Both the position numbers and the translations under genes were made by a program. From positions 1 to 5,686 of the forward strand of contig JAFDIC010000273.1 in the NCBI GenBank assembly GCA_019308525.1: DNA of 5,686 nt. Reading direction: 5' to 3'. The notes beneath the pieces were generated by a model. That model did no database searches, had not been told where the DNA came from, and was given only the letters and a program-made list of their open reading frames with translations. This stretch comes from Deltaproteobacteria bacterium (GTDB lineage: Bacteria; Desulfobacterota; DSM-4660; Desulfatiglandales; HGW-15). Each line of letters starts with the position of its first letter. Position 1 is the first letter of the stretch. This document shows positions 1 to 5,686 of this stretch, piece by piece.

Positions 1-479
1 CCTTTCAAGATGGTGAGCTTATCAAGGGGATCAATCATCTCTCTGAAAGACGCAAAACGCTTTTTTATTTTTTCCACTTCTTCCCGTGGAAGACCACCCA
101 AAGCCATTATTGTTTCCAGTCGGTCCATCCACACTCGTTGGTCAAGAAAATCTCCGGATGTTTGCCATTGATCCTCCAGGTGGATAAGACAGGGGATAGG
201 GCGGTCGACGGCGGTGCGTATCCCGGCAGCCAAACCGAAATGGTCAACATGACCATGGGTGATAATGATTCTTTCTATGTCCTCAAAATCCAGGCCCCTT
301 GAGTTAAGCCGGTCCTGGATAAACTCCAAGGCGCCAGGCAACTTGGGCCCGGTGTCCACAAGTGTGACCGGGCCTTTGCCCAGCACGTATAAGTTGGCTG
401 TAATTAGATCTGAATAGCCCACAAATGGGATGGCTAAAGCATGGATATTTTCGGTTTTCGGAAAAGGTTTGATCAGCAT
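1..479 (-). CDS. MBL-fold metallo-hydrolase, 3' end outside the window
   Basis: Reading the minus strand from ATG at 479 gives 159 uninterrupted codons to the window edge, so the C-terminal part is missing. The metal-binding signature THGHVDH lies at residues 74-80 (H75, H77, D79, H80), and a VDTG strand end lies at 41-44, the usual layout of a metallo-beta-lactamase domain. The later His/Asp/His ligands would lie beyond the window. There is no signal peptide, so it is probably cytoplasmic. An in-frame TAG lies seven codons upstream of the ATG, which makes this the first possible Met; the ribosome site is weak (AGACAAGAG). It sits 82 nt after the molybdoenzyme stop, with no terminator visible between, so it is probably the last visible gene of the same transcript. 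The family includes glyoxalase II, LACTB2-like nucleases, lactonases and thioesterases. In this CoA-rich setting thioester or ester hydrolysis is a reasonable guess, but the substrate cannot be assigned. Confidence 0.9.
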   Translation of the reverse strand, partial: MLIKPFPKTENIHALAIPFVGYSDLITANLYVLGKGPVTLVDTGPKLPGALEFIQDRLNSRGLDFEDIERIIITHGHVDHFGLAAGIRTAVDRPIPCLIHLEDQWQTSGDFLDQRVWMDRLETIMALGGLPREEVEKIKKRFASFREMIDPLDKLTILK

Positions 480-561
480 CTCTTGTCTCTGTGCGGCCTA
501 ATAAGTCGAAGCTGATGGAGAAGCGTCATTGGAGATTGGTCTTTGCATGGCGGGGCTGAGT

Positions 562-2709
562 TTATCCACCATCGGCCTCCGTGTCCACAGGGTAAACCTT
601 GCACATGGCGCATTTCAGCGACTCTGAACCCGTATCAGGGTCGTAGGTCATCTTGCCGAAAAGAAGATTTGCGTTGGATTTTTTCCATCCGTACTCCGGG
701 GGGCTTTCCTCGGGGAACCACCAGGCATGCTGGGCACTCACTACGTCTCGTGGGATCCCGTCAAAGAGCTTTGCCCTCATTCTGACACGGCCGTCTTCGG
801 TCTCGATCCAGACCCAGTCCCCCTCCAGGATGCCCAGGGACCTTGCTGTTTCGGGATGAATCTCGACGAGCGGGTCAGGGTTTCTCTTGCGCAGGGATTT
901 TATCTGCCTGCCCTCGCTCTGGAAAAAATACCGGATCTCGGCGCCGGTGGTCAGGATCAAGGGAAATTCTTGTGCAAGTTTCGGCGTTGAGACGGGTGAG
1001 GGGACCGGCTCTCGATAGATGGGAAGAGGGGATACACCCCTTTTCTTGAGCCGTTCGCAGTATATCTCGAACTTCCCTGAGCTGGTTGAAAAACCATTTT
1101 CTCTGTATTTGAAGTATTTCATATCGCCTGTGAGAATACCCTTCTCACAGAACTCCTCAAAACTGAGCCCGGTTTGTTCCAGCATCCAGTCCAGGAAGGC
1201 ACGGTAGTCCTGCCACGGAAATTGTTCTTCGTGTCCAAGACGGCGTGCCAACTCAATCATAGTATCCCTGGTATCCCTCGTCTCACCTACCTGGGCGACT
1301 TTTTGTTGGGCCAAGACGCACCATTGCTTGTGGATATTAACGACATCGTTTGTTTCAAGCCACATGGATGCGGGCAACACCAGATCAGCCAATTGCGCCG
1401 TCGGAGTAAGAAAAAAGTCCGTTACGACAACATACTCCAGTAATCTCATGGCCTCTTCTATCAAAAGCCCGTTGGACATAGTAAGAAGCGGATTGGAGCC
1501 CATTATCCAGATCGCACGAATCCTGTAAGGTTCCCCGTCCACGATGGACCGCCAGAAGGTAGGAGGGTGCACCACGGGGCACAGTGGATATTTCCGCCTG
1601 TCAACCGCCTTGAGCCACTGCTCCTTGGGCAAAAAGTGCATCCCGGCGAAAACGGGATTGGCAAAGGGAGATTTCATACGAACCCCCTCGGGGGCGACCC
1701 AGTTTACATCTCCTCCGGGCCTGTCTATGTTGCCCGTAATGCCCCTCAAGATAAGCAGTGATCTGGCCGTATGAAAATTACACATGTTCATGTCCACGCC
1801 GTTTCCCCATTGAATACAGGCAGGAGAAGTCGCGGCATAGGTCCGCGCAGCGTTGCGTATTGATTCTGCGCTACAGCGGGTGATCCGCTCGGCCCACTCG
1901 GGTGTAAATTCTCTTATGTGGTCAACGAGTTGCGGAAAGCCAACGGTGTAGTTGTCAACAAAATCATGATCAACAAGGTCTTCACTCACAATGACGTTGA
2001 TCATTGCCAGGGCAAGAGCGCCGTCAGTCCCGGGCCTTATTTGAAGCCAGTGATCAGCCTTTCTTGCCGGAGCAATCCGCCTCGGATCAACTACAATGAC
2101 CTTCTTGGCCCTATTGAGGGCCCTCTGGAGCATCCCTCCGCACATGCCGTCAGAGGCACCGGTATGAGTGACATTACATCCCCAGATCACAATGCATTCA
2201 GGGTGCTTTCCTCCGAATCCATAAATATCGCATATGGGAAGGGGCCCGAAGGTCCTGAAACTGGCAATGACTCGCGGCGCATAGCATATATGGCCCACAC
2301 CCGTTAGATTTGGGGAACCAAAGGCATTTATGAACCTCGCCACAAAACCAGTGTAAGGCCGGCCCGTCCCCTGCATCATGGCAAAATACTCTGCCCCGCT
2401 TTCTCGTCTTATTGTATCAAGTTTTTCGGCCATCTCGGCCAGGGCTTCATCCCAGGAAATCCGTTTCCACTTGTTTTCGCCCCTTTTCCCGATCCGTCGA
2501 AGGGGATAGTGGAGCCTGTCCGGGTGGTAAAGCAATTCCGGGGCAGCAGCTCCCTTTTGGCAGAGATATCCACGGCTTGTTGGGCTTTGCCTGTCTCCCG
2601 TGACTTTGACCACGCGCCCGTCCTCGATGTGTACGAATACCTGACAGACTCCGTGGCAGTTGATGCAAGCGGATCTGACAACCTTTTTCTCGCTCATGTG
2701 GTCTTCCAT
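562..2709 (-). CDS. Molybdopterin (Mo/W) oxidoreductase, acetylene-hydratase-like, single-subunit type
   Basis: About 715 residues from ATG 2709, a DMSO-reductase-superfamily catalytic subunit. Cysteines C15, C18, C22 and C50 (C-x2-C-x3-C-x27-C) should bind one [4Fe-4S] cluster, followed by K52, the usual electron-relay Lys. C142, in GHICYAPR, lies where the Mo/W ligand cysteine is expected. Cofactor-binding segments follow: WGCN 176-179, DPRR 208-211, RPGTD 225-229, GNIDRPGG 326-333, GSNP 404-407, and a C-terminal molydopterin-binding domain from about 585 (LTTGAE, IHPETA, HAWWFPE). A CAMC pair (C700, C703) lies near the end. There is no Tat or Sec signal, so it is cytoplasmic. No ferredoxin-like, membrane-anchor or chaperone gene is adjacent, and acetylene hydratase (about 730 residues, one cluster, no partners) is the closest architectural match I know; thiosulfate/polysulfide-reductase-like enzymes are the alternative. 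Substrate unknown. Alternative starts are TTG 2727, overlapping the racemase stop, and ATG 2697. Confidence 0.93.
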   Translation of the reverse strand: MEDHMSEKKVVRSACINCHGVCQVFVHIEDGRVVKVTGDRQSPTSRGYLCQKGAAAPELLYHPDRLHYPLRRIGKRGENKWKRISWDEALAEMAEKLDTIRRESGAEYFAMMQGTGRPYTGFVARFINAFGSPNLTGVGHICYAPRVIASFRTFGPLPICDIYGFGGKHPECIVIWGCNVTHTGASDGMCGGMLQRALNRAKKVIVVDPRRIAPARKADHWLQIRPGTDGALALAMINVIVSEDLVDHDFVDNYTVGFPQLVDHIREFTPEWAERITRCSAESIRNAARTYAATSPACIQWGNGVDMNMCNFHTARSLLILRGITGNIDRPGGDVNWVAPEGVRMKSPFANPVFAGMHFLPKEQWLKAVDRRKYPLCPVVHPPTFWRSIVDGEPYRIRAIWIMGSNPLLTMSNGLLIEEAMRLLEYVVVTDFFLTPTAQLADLVLPASMWLETNDVVNIHKQWCVLAQQKVAQVGETRDTRDTMIELARRLGHEEQFPWQDYRAFLDWMLEQTGLSFEEFCEKGILTGDMKYFKYRENGFSTSSGKFEIYCERLKKRGVSPLPIYREPVPSPVSTPKLAQEFPLILTTGAEIRYFFQSEGRQIKSLRKRNPDPLVEIHPETARSLGILEGDWVWIETEDGRVRMRAKLFDGIPRDVVSAQHAWWFPEESPPEYGWKKSNANLLFGKMTYDPDTGSESLKCAMCKVYPVDTEADGG

Positions 2710-2713
2710 TCCT

Positions 2714-2718
2714 CTCCC
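2714..2718 (-). promoter_or_regulatory. Ribosome binding site of the molybdoenzyme gene
   Basis: Minus-strand GGGAG lies 4 nt before ATG 2709 and only a few bases after the racemase stop (2724-2726), in a purine-rich run AGGGAGAGGA. This favours ATG 2709 over TTG 2727, which has no such site because it would have to lie inside the racemase coding end. ATG 2697 has a weaker GGAAG at 2703-2707, spaced 5 nt, and remains possible. The arrangement implies translational coupling to the racemase. Confidence 0.5.
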
Positions 2719-2723
2719 TGTGG

Positions 2724-3857
2724 TCAAATGGCGCCGGCGGACTTCATTTCCCCAATTTCCTGCGCTGACAGGCCCCAGGACTGCAAAACCAGCTCGGTGT
2801 GCTCAAGGGATGACGGGGACGGTCGGGGGGCTTCAGGACGGGTACGACCGAAGCGCGGGGCTGTTGCGGGCTGGACAACACCTTGGATATCAATGAAGGT
2901 TTTTCTCGTGACGTTGTGAGGGTGATGAGTGGCCTCTTTCAATGATAGAACCGGGGCAAAACAGGCATCGGATCCTTCCATGATTTTGCACCACTCATCC
3001 CGCGTCTTGGTCTTGAAGACCGCCGCAATTTTTTCTTTCAGTTCAGGCCACCGCTTTCTGTTCATTTTATCCTTGAAGTCAGGATCATTGATCCCCGTGT
3101 GTTGAAGCAAGAGTTCATAGAACTTGGGCTCGATCGATCCAACGGCTATGTACTTGCCGTCAGCCGTCTCATAAGCGTCATAGAAATGGGCTCCGCCGTC
3201 CAGGAGGTTCACACCTCGCTCATCCTTCCAGAGGCCGGCTGAGAGGAGGCCATAATTGGATGCCAGAAGCAGCGCAGCCCCGTCTACCATGGCAGTGTCC
3301 ACGACCTGTCCCTGGCCGGATTTTTTGGCTTCGAGCAAGGCGCACAGGATCCCGAATGCAAGTAACATCCCTCCACCCGCGAAGTCCCCAAGCAGATTGA
3401 TCGGCGGAACCGGTTTTCCCCCGCGCGGGCCGATTGCGTGCAGGGCGCCTGCCAGGGCAATGTAATTGATGTCGTGGCCGGCTGCCCTGGAAAGGGGGCC
3501 CTGTTGTCCCCACCCGGTGACGCGCCCATAAACAAGCCTGGGGTTCTGTTCAAGGCAAATATCAGGCCCCAGGCCGAGCCTTTCCATGACCCCGGGGCGG
3601 AAGCCCTCAAACAGAACGTCTGCTTCAGTAACGAGCTTGAGTATGGCCCTAATCGCTTCCGGTTTTTTCAGGTCCATGTGCATAACCGCCCGACGTCCCC
3701 TGCGCATCACGTCATACTTGGATTCCAGCGGGGCCTTCTCGCCTTTTCGATCTATACGGATGACCTCCGCACCCATGTCTGAAAGCATCATTCCACAGAA
3801 GGGTGCGGGGCCAATGCCCCCGACTTCTAAGCACTTGATGTCTTTTAGTGGCCCCAT
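2724..3857 (-). CDS. Alpha-methylacyl-CoA racemase (CaiB/BaiF family III CoA-transferase superfamily)
   Basis: This 377-residue protein would interconvert (2R)- and (2S)-2-methylacyl-CoA, a step that lets methyl-branched acyl chains enter stereospecific beta-oxidation. The start GIGPAPFC (14-21), LSDMGAEVIRID, the GHDINY block at 127-132, NLLGDFAGGG at 154-163 and NLLDGGAHFY at 217-226 all match the racemase branch rather than formyl- or succinyl-CoA transferases. H128, D158 and E243 fall at the same spacing (30 and 85) as the catalytic H126/D156/E241 of Mycobacterium tuberculosis MCR, and the similarity to vertebrate AMACR runs the full length by eye. The enzyme is cytoplasmic and needs no cofactor. 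The start is well supported: AGGAG lies 10 nt upstream. Its stop is separated from the molybdoenzyme ATG by only 14 nt, so the two are probably made together. A true CoA transferase is the alternative, but the intact triad argues against it. Confidence 0.95.
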   Translation of the reverse strand: MGPLKDIKCLEVGGIGPAPFCGMMLSDMGAEVIRIDRKGEKAPLESKYDVMRRGRRAVMHMDLKKPEAIRAILKLVTEADVLFEGFRPGVMERLGLGPDICLEQNPRLVYGRVTGWGQQGPLSRAAGHDINYIALAGALHAIGPRGGKPVPPINLLGDFAGGGMLLAFGILCALLEAKKSGQGQVVDTAMVDGAALLLASNYGLLSAGLWKDERGVNLLDGGAHFYDAYETADGKYIAVGSIEPKFYELLLQHTGINDPDFKDKMNRKRWPELKEKIAAVFKTKTRDEWCKIMEGSDACFAPVLSLKEATHHPHNVTRKTFIDIQGVVQPATAPRFGRTRPEAPRPSPSSLEHTELVLQSWGLSAQEIGEMKSAGAI

Positions 3858-3867
3858 CTATCCGTTT

Positions 3868-3872
3868 CTCCT
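3868..3872 (-). promoter_or_regulatory. Ribosome binding site of the racemase gene
   Basis: A perfect minus-strand AGGAG sits 10 nt before ATG 3857, inside the 54-nt gap after the SDR stop. It fixes the racemase start. The gap shows no terminator hairpin, which fits co-transcription with the SDR. Confidence 0.7.
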
Positions 3873-3911
3873 GCCAACAACCGGATTTCTTGATTTAGAA
3901 CGCAAGCCCAT

Positions 3912-4664
3912 TCAGAGCACGGGCCCGAAGATCTTCTTCAGGGCAGGCTCATCCAGTATTCTCCCGGTCAGTGAATCCGCATCCTGTGCCGCCACCAAGG
4001 CAGCATACTTGCCCCACATTTCCGGCTTCTGCCACTTGGATGTGTCCACGTTCGGCAGTTCCAGCACAACGGCCTCTGTGGCGGTAAAATCGGGCCGCAG
4101 GGCATTTACCGCAATGTGGTATTTTTTCACTTCAGCGGCCAGCCCCAGGGTTAGCCGTTCAATGGCCGCTTTGCTGGCCCCGTAAACAACGCTGTACTTG
4201 ATCTGCGTCGCCAGCACCGAGGAAAGATTTATGATGTTTCCGCTTCTACGCTCCATCATCTGGGGCAGCACGGCCTTCGTACACAGAAAAGTCCCCCTGA
4301 GGTTTACGTTTATTACCAGGTCCCAGTTCTTGGTTGTGAGTTTTACAAATGACTTGGGCATGCCTATGCCTGCGTTGTTGATCAGGATGTCTATTGGACC
4401 GAGAAGCTTGCTGACCCGCCTGACCATCTTATGGACATCTTCTTCCTTGGTAACATCGCACTTCACGGGGATCGCCTTTCCACCAAGGTCCTCGATTTCC
4501 TTTACCGTCTGATGGATGGTCCCTGGAAGCCTGCTCTGCCCGGATTCCTCGGTCCTGGCTGCAACGGCCACAGCGGCTCCTTCCCGAGCAAGCTCAACGG
4601 CCATGGCCTTTCCCAGCCCCCGGCTCCCCCCTGTTACGATCGCAACCTTTCCTGAAAGGTTCAT
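3912..4664 (-). CDS. Short-chain dehydrogenase/reductase (SDR), NAD(P)-dependent, HSDL2-like loop
   Basis: 250 residues from ATG 4664, a classical SDR. The Rossmann nucleotide loop TGGSRGLG is at 11-18, NNAG at 96-99, and the catalytic set is N121, S148, Y161 and K165 (Y-G-A-S-K), all intact with S exactly 13 before Y. Arg37 at the end of the second strand, where NAD-specific enzymes carry Asp, suggests NADP(H). An extra loop at about 39-53 containing RLPGTIHQT resembles the KLPGTI-type loop of HSDL2-like SDRs, a group tied to fatty-acid and sterol metabolism. RPDFTATEA replaces the usual PG-x-x-x-T near the substrate side. It probably oxidises or reduces a hydroxy/keto group on a lipid or acyl-CoA intermediate; the substrate is unknown. 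ATG 4664 is chosen because GAGG lies 8 nt upstream; an upstream in-frame GTG at 4685 would add 7 residues but has no ribosome site. Confidence 0.94.
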   Translation of the reverse strand: MNLSGKVAIVTGGSRGLGKAMAVELAREGAAVAVAARTEESGQSRLPGTIHQTVKEIEDLGGKAIPVKCDVTKEEDVHKMVRRVSKLLGPIDILINNAGIGMPKSFVKLTTKNWDLVINVNLRGTFLCTKAVLPQMMERRSGNIINLSSVLATQIKYSVVYGASKAAIERLTLGLAAEVKKYHIAVNALRPDFTATEAVVLELPNVDTSKWQKPEMWGKYAALVAAQDADSLTGRILDEPALKKIFGPVL

Positions 4665-4672
4665 CTGTTTTG

Positions 4673-4676
4673 CCTC
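4673..4676 (-). promoter_or_regulatory. Ribosome binding site of the SDR gene
   Basis: Minus-strand GAGG, 8 nt before ATG 4664, decides the SDR start. Translation from GTG 4685 would begin upstream of this site and has only A/T-rich sequence in front. Confidence 0.55.
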
Positions 4677-4719
4677 AACCCCCACAATTCTTTGAAGATT
4701 TGTAATCTCTTAGCCTCTT

Positions 4720-4985
4720 TCAAGGATTTAGGGCCTCAGCAATCTCTCTCCAGAGGTGAAAGACATCGGAGTAATGCTCTATTGGATGCCAGTCAGGCGG
4801 CCGGTTACTTCGTCCTCATGCCCGGATTTCCTCCAGGCAGATTATGGATGTTACTACCCGACCGCCAGACTCCTGCGCCATGCGAATAGAGTACCACTGA
4901 ATCGAGTTCACCTCTTCCAAGAGATCTCCGGGCCCCTGTAACTCTGGCTTCCGTCTTCAATAGAGGTAGAGTGTTCCGAAGCCAT
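4720..4985 (-). pseudogene. Small unrecognised gene with a frameshift and an in-frame TGA
   Basis: This fills what would otherwise be a 320-nt gap. ATG 4985-4983 overlaps the crotonase stop as TGATG, a typical coupled start. The first frame gives 25 residues ending in PEISWKR and stops at 4910-4908. In the frame one base back the sequence continues protein-like: EEVNSIQWYSIRMAQESGG, then VVTSIICLEEIRA, a TGA at 4818-4816, then GRSNRPPDW and HPIEHYSDVFHLWREIAEAL, ending NP at a final TGA at 4722-4720. Restoring one G in the GG of codon W23 (4917-4918) would join the first two parts as PEISWEEVNSIQW, giving about 88 codons with one internal TGA. The biased composition (W, Y, E, hydrophobic helix near the C-terminus) and the fit between its neighbours suggest a real coding origin. 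I do not recognise the family. It may be a decaying gene, a gene hit by sequencing indels, or, least likely, a recoded one. No membrane segment or metal motif is evident. Confidence 0.55.
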
Positions 4986-5686
4986 CAAGTTTTTTTTCTT
5001 GGATCATAGCTCTTGAAATACTTTGTCTCATTGAGGGCAGCCTCATATTTCTCGTGAAGCTTGTGAAAGGCCTCCCTGTGCCCCATTTTTTCCCTGTCTT
5101 TGATAAACATCAAGTCCTTTTCGTCTTCCGTGTAGGAAATGTTGGTGGCCAGTGTATGGTACACAATGACTTCTGAGAGACGGTCCATTCCGAGGGCGCT
5201 CAAGGTATGTCGCCTGGACATCTTTCCCATGACAATGGCATCTCGAGGCAAGACAGAGATGGCCTTGGCCAGGTGATAGACTTCTTCTTCCAGGTCTTCG
5301 GCAGGCACGGCCTTGTTGACTATCCCGATCTCCTCCGCCTCCTTTCCGCTTACAGTCCTTCCTGTGAGAATGAATTCCGTCATTTTCTTGGTGTACCCCA
5401 TGAATAGTTCAAGGGGCACTATTGGCAGTCCTCCAAAGGCAAGCCTTTGACCCCTCTGTGATATTTTTGCATTGTCGGCGGCTATGGCGAGATCGCAACA
5501 CTTTACGAAATAAAGACCGGCTTCGATGCACCATCCATGAACCTGGGATATGGTCACCTTGTTGCAATCAAGTATTGCCCTGGGGAACCCGTATATCTGG
5601 TCTTGATCCATCTGGAGTCTCCCCCTCTGGCTCGGCTTTTTACCCGGCCCTCCGCCGTATACCCTGTACACCATTGAAAGGTCAAA
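4985..5686 (-). CDS. Crotonase-fold (enoyl-CoA hydratase/isomerase family) protein, 5' end outside the window
   Basis: The frame is open to the window edge, where it begins FDLS, the segment that in crotonases follows the first oxyanion-hole loop. The true start therefore lies upstream, and Met at 5674 is internal. 233 residues are visible. A core typical of the family follows: KVTISQVHGWCIEAG (43-57), CCDLAIAADNAK (63-74), ILTGRTVSGKEAEEIGIVNKAVP (the usual region after the active site, 106-128), and a helical C-terminal tail rich in charged residues to about 233. By alignment to rat mitochondrial hydratase, the position of Glu144 is Tyr59, and that of Glu164 falls in QRGQRLAF (78-85), where no acidic residue is present. 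A simple hydratase role is therefore doubtful; isomerase, hydrolase, dehalogenase-like or ring-opening chemistry is possible. Its stop overlaps the start of the small downstream gene. Confidence 0.9.
   Translation of the reverse strand, partial: FDLSMVYRVYGGGPGKKPSQRGRLQMDQDQIYGFPRAILDCNKVTISQVHGWCIEAGLYFVKCCDLAIAADNAKISQRGQRLAFGGLPIVPLELFMGYTKKMTEFILTGRTVSGKEAEEIGIVNKAVPAEDLEEEVYHLAKAISVLPRDAIVMGKMSRRHTLSALGMDRLSEVIVYHTLATNISYTEDEKDLMFIKDREKMGHREAFHKLHEKYEAALNETKYFKSYDPRKKT

Noticed and set aside
480..561. Possible small ORF or terminator between the molybdoenzyme and the MBL gene
   Set aside because: Only a 16-codon frame without a ribosome site exists, and there is no stable hairpin with a T run. 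It reads as a plain intergenic spacer.
3586..4185. Plus-strand open frame of 199 codons spanning the racemase start and SDR end
   Set aside because: It runs antisense to two well-supported genes, crosses their intergenic gap, has no recognisable motif and looks like a shadow. The same holds for the other plus-strand frames.
4696..4708. Short dyad AGATT-TGT-AATCT upstream of the SDR, a possible operator half-site pair
   Set aside because: Arms of 5 bp are expected by chance, there is no second copy, and no regulator gene is in the window.
4695..4723. Possible minus-strand promoter: TTGAAA at 4718-4723 and AATCTT at 4695-4700 with a 17-nt spacer
   Set aside because: The -10 element matches only three of six consensus bases and the -35 overlaps the end of the small gene, so it could be chance. 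It is kept only as a candidate for an internal start.
4816..4818. Selenocysteine reading of the in-frame TGA in the small gene
   Set aside because: There is no redox-type neighbouring Cys motif, only a weak stem follows, and a frameshift already disrupts the gene. Decay or sequencing error is the simpler explanation.
4945..4995. Inverted repeat TGGCTTC/GAAGCCA (4945-4951 and 4977-4983) followed by a plus-strand T run, like a terminator
   Set aside because: The loop is 25 nt, the stem is only 7 bp, and the T run is the Lys-rich 3' end of the crotonase coding sequence. No plus-strand gene ends there.
4985..5674. Starting the crotonase gene at the ATG at 5674
   Set aside because: The frame stays open upstream and encodes FDLS, a conserved crotonase segment, so that Met is internal and the gene is cut by the window edge.

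Overview
The window reads as one tightly packed transcription unit on the minus strand. Every gene I can support points the same way, and the plus-strand open frames look like shadows. In transcription order (right to left) it holds: the 3' part of a crotonase-fold (enoyl-CoA hydratase/isomerase family) gene; a small, broken or recoded gene of about 88 codons that overlaps the crotonase stop; a short-chain dehydrogenase/reductase (SDR); an alpha-methylacyl-CoA racemase of the CaiB/BaiF superfamily; a single-subunit molybdopterin (Mo or W) oxidoreductase of the DMSO-reductase superfamily with one N-terminal [4Fe-4S] site; and the 5' part of a metallo-beta-lactamase (MBL) fold hydrolase. There is no RNA gene, CRISPR array, insertion sequence, integrase or long repeat that I can see.

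The organism is probably an anaerobic or facultatively anaerobic bacterium that degrades organic acids or hydrocarbons through CoA thioesters. A soil or sediment Desulfobacterota-like lineage would fit. This is an inference from gene content (a solo cytoplasmic Mo/W enzyme beside CoA-thioester enzymes) and moderate base composition; no marker gene fixes the taxonomy.

Layout: 5686-4985 crotonase (5' end outside the window); 4985-4720 the small disrupted gene, with a TGATG stop/start overlap; 4664-3912 SDR; 3857-2724 racemase; 2709-562 molybdoenzyme, whose start region touches the racemase stop; 479-1 MBL hydrolase (3' end outside). Intergenic gaps are 54-82 nt or less. The apparent 320-nt hole between the crotonase and the SDR is explained by the small disrupted gene.

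As a system, the set suggests breakdown of a methyl-branched acyl-CoA substrate (isoprenoid, sterol side chain, branched alkane or similar). The racemase would interconvert 2-methylacyl-CoA epimers, the SDR would oxidise or reduce a hydroxy/keto intermediate, and the crotonase homologue would do C-C, C=C or thioester chemistry. The crotonase lacks both glutamates of classical hydratases. The molybdoenzyme would do a hydration, hydroxylation or redox step, and the MBL protein might hydrolyse a thioester or ester. The substrate and the order of steps cannot be read from the sequence. The parts that depart most from textbook families are the crotonase active site, the acetylene-hydratase-like molybdoenzyme with His where that enzyme has its catalytic Asp, and the small unrecognised gene with two reading-frame interruptions.
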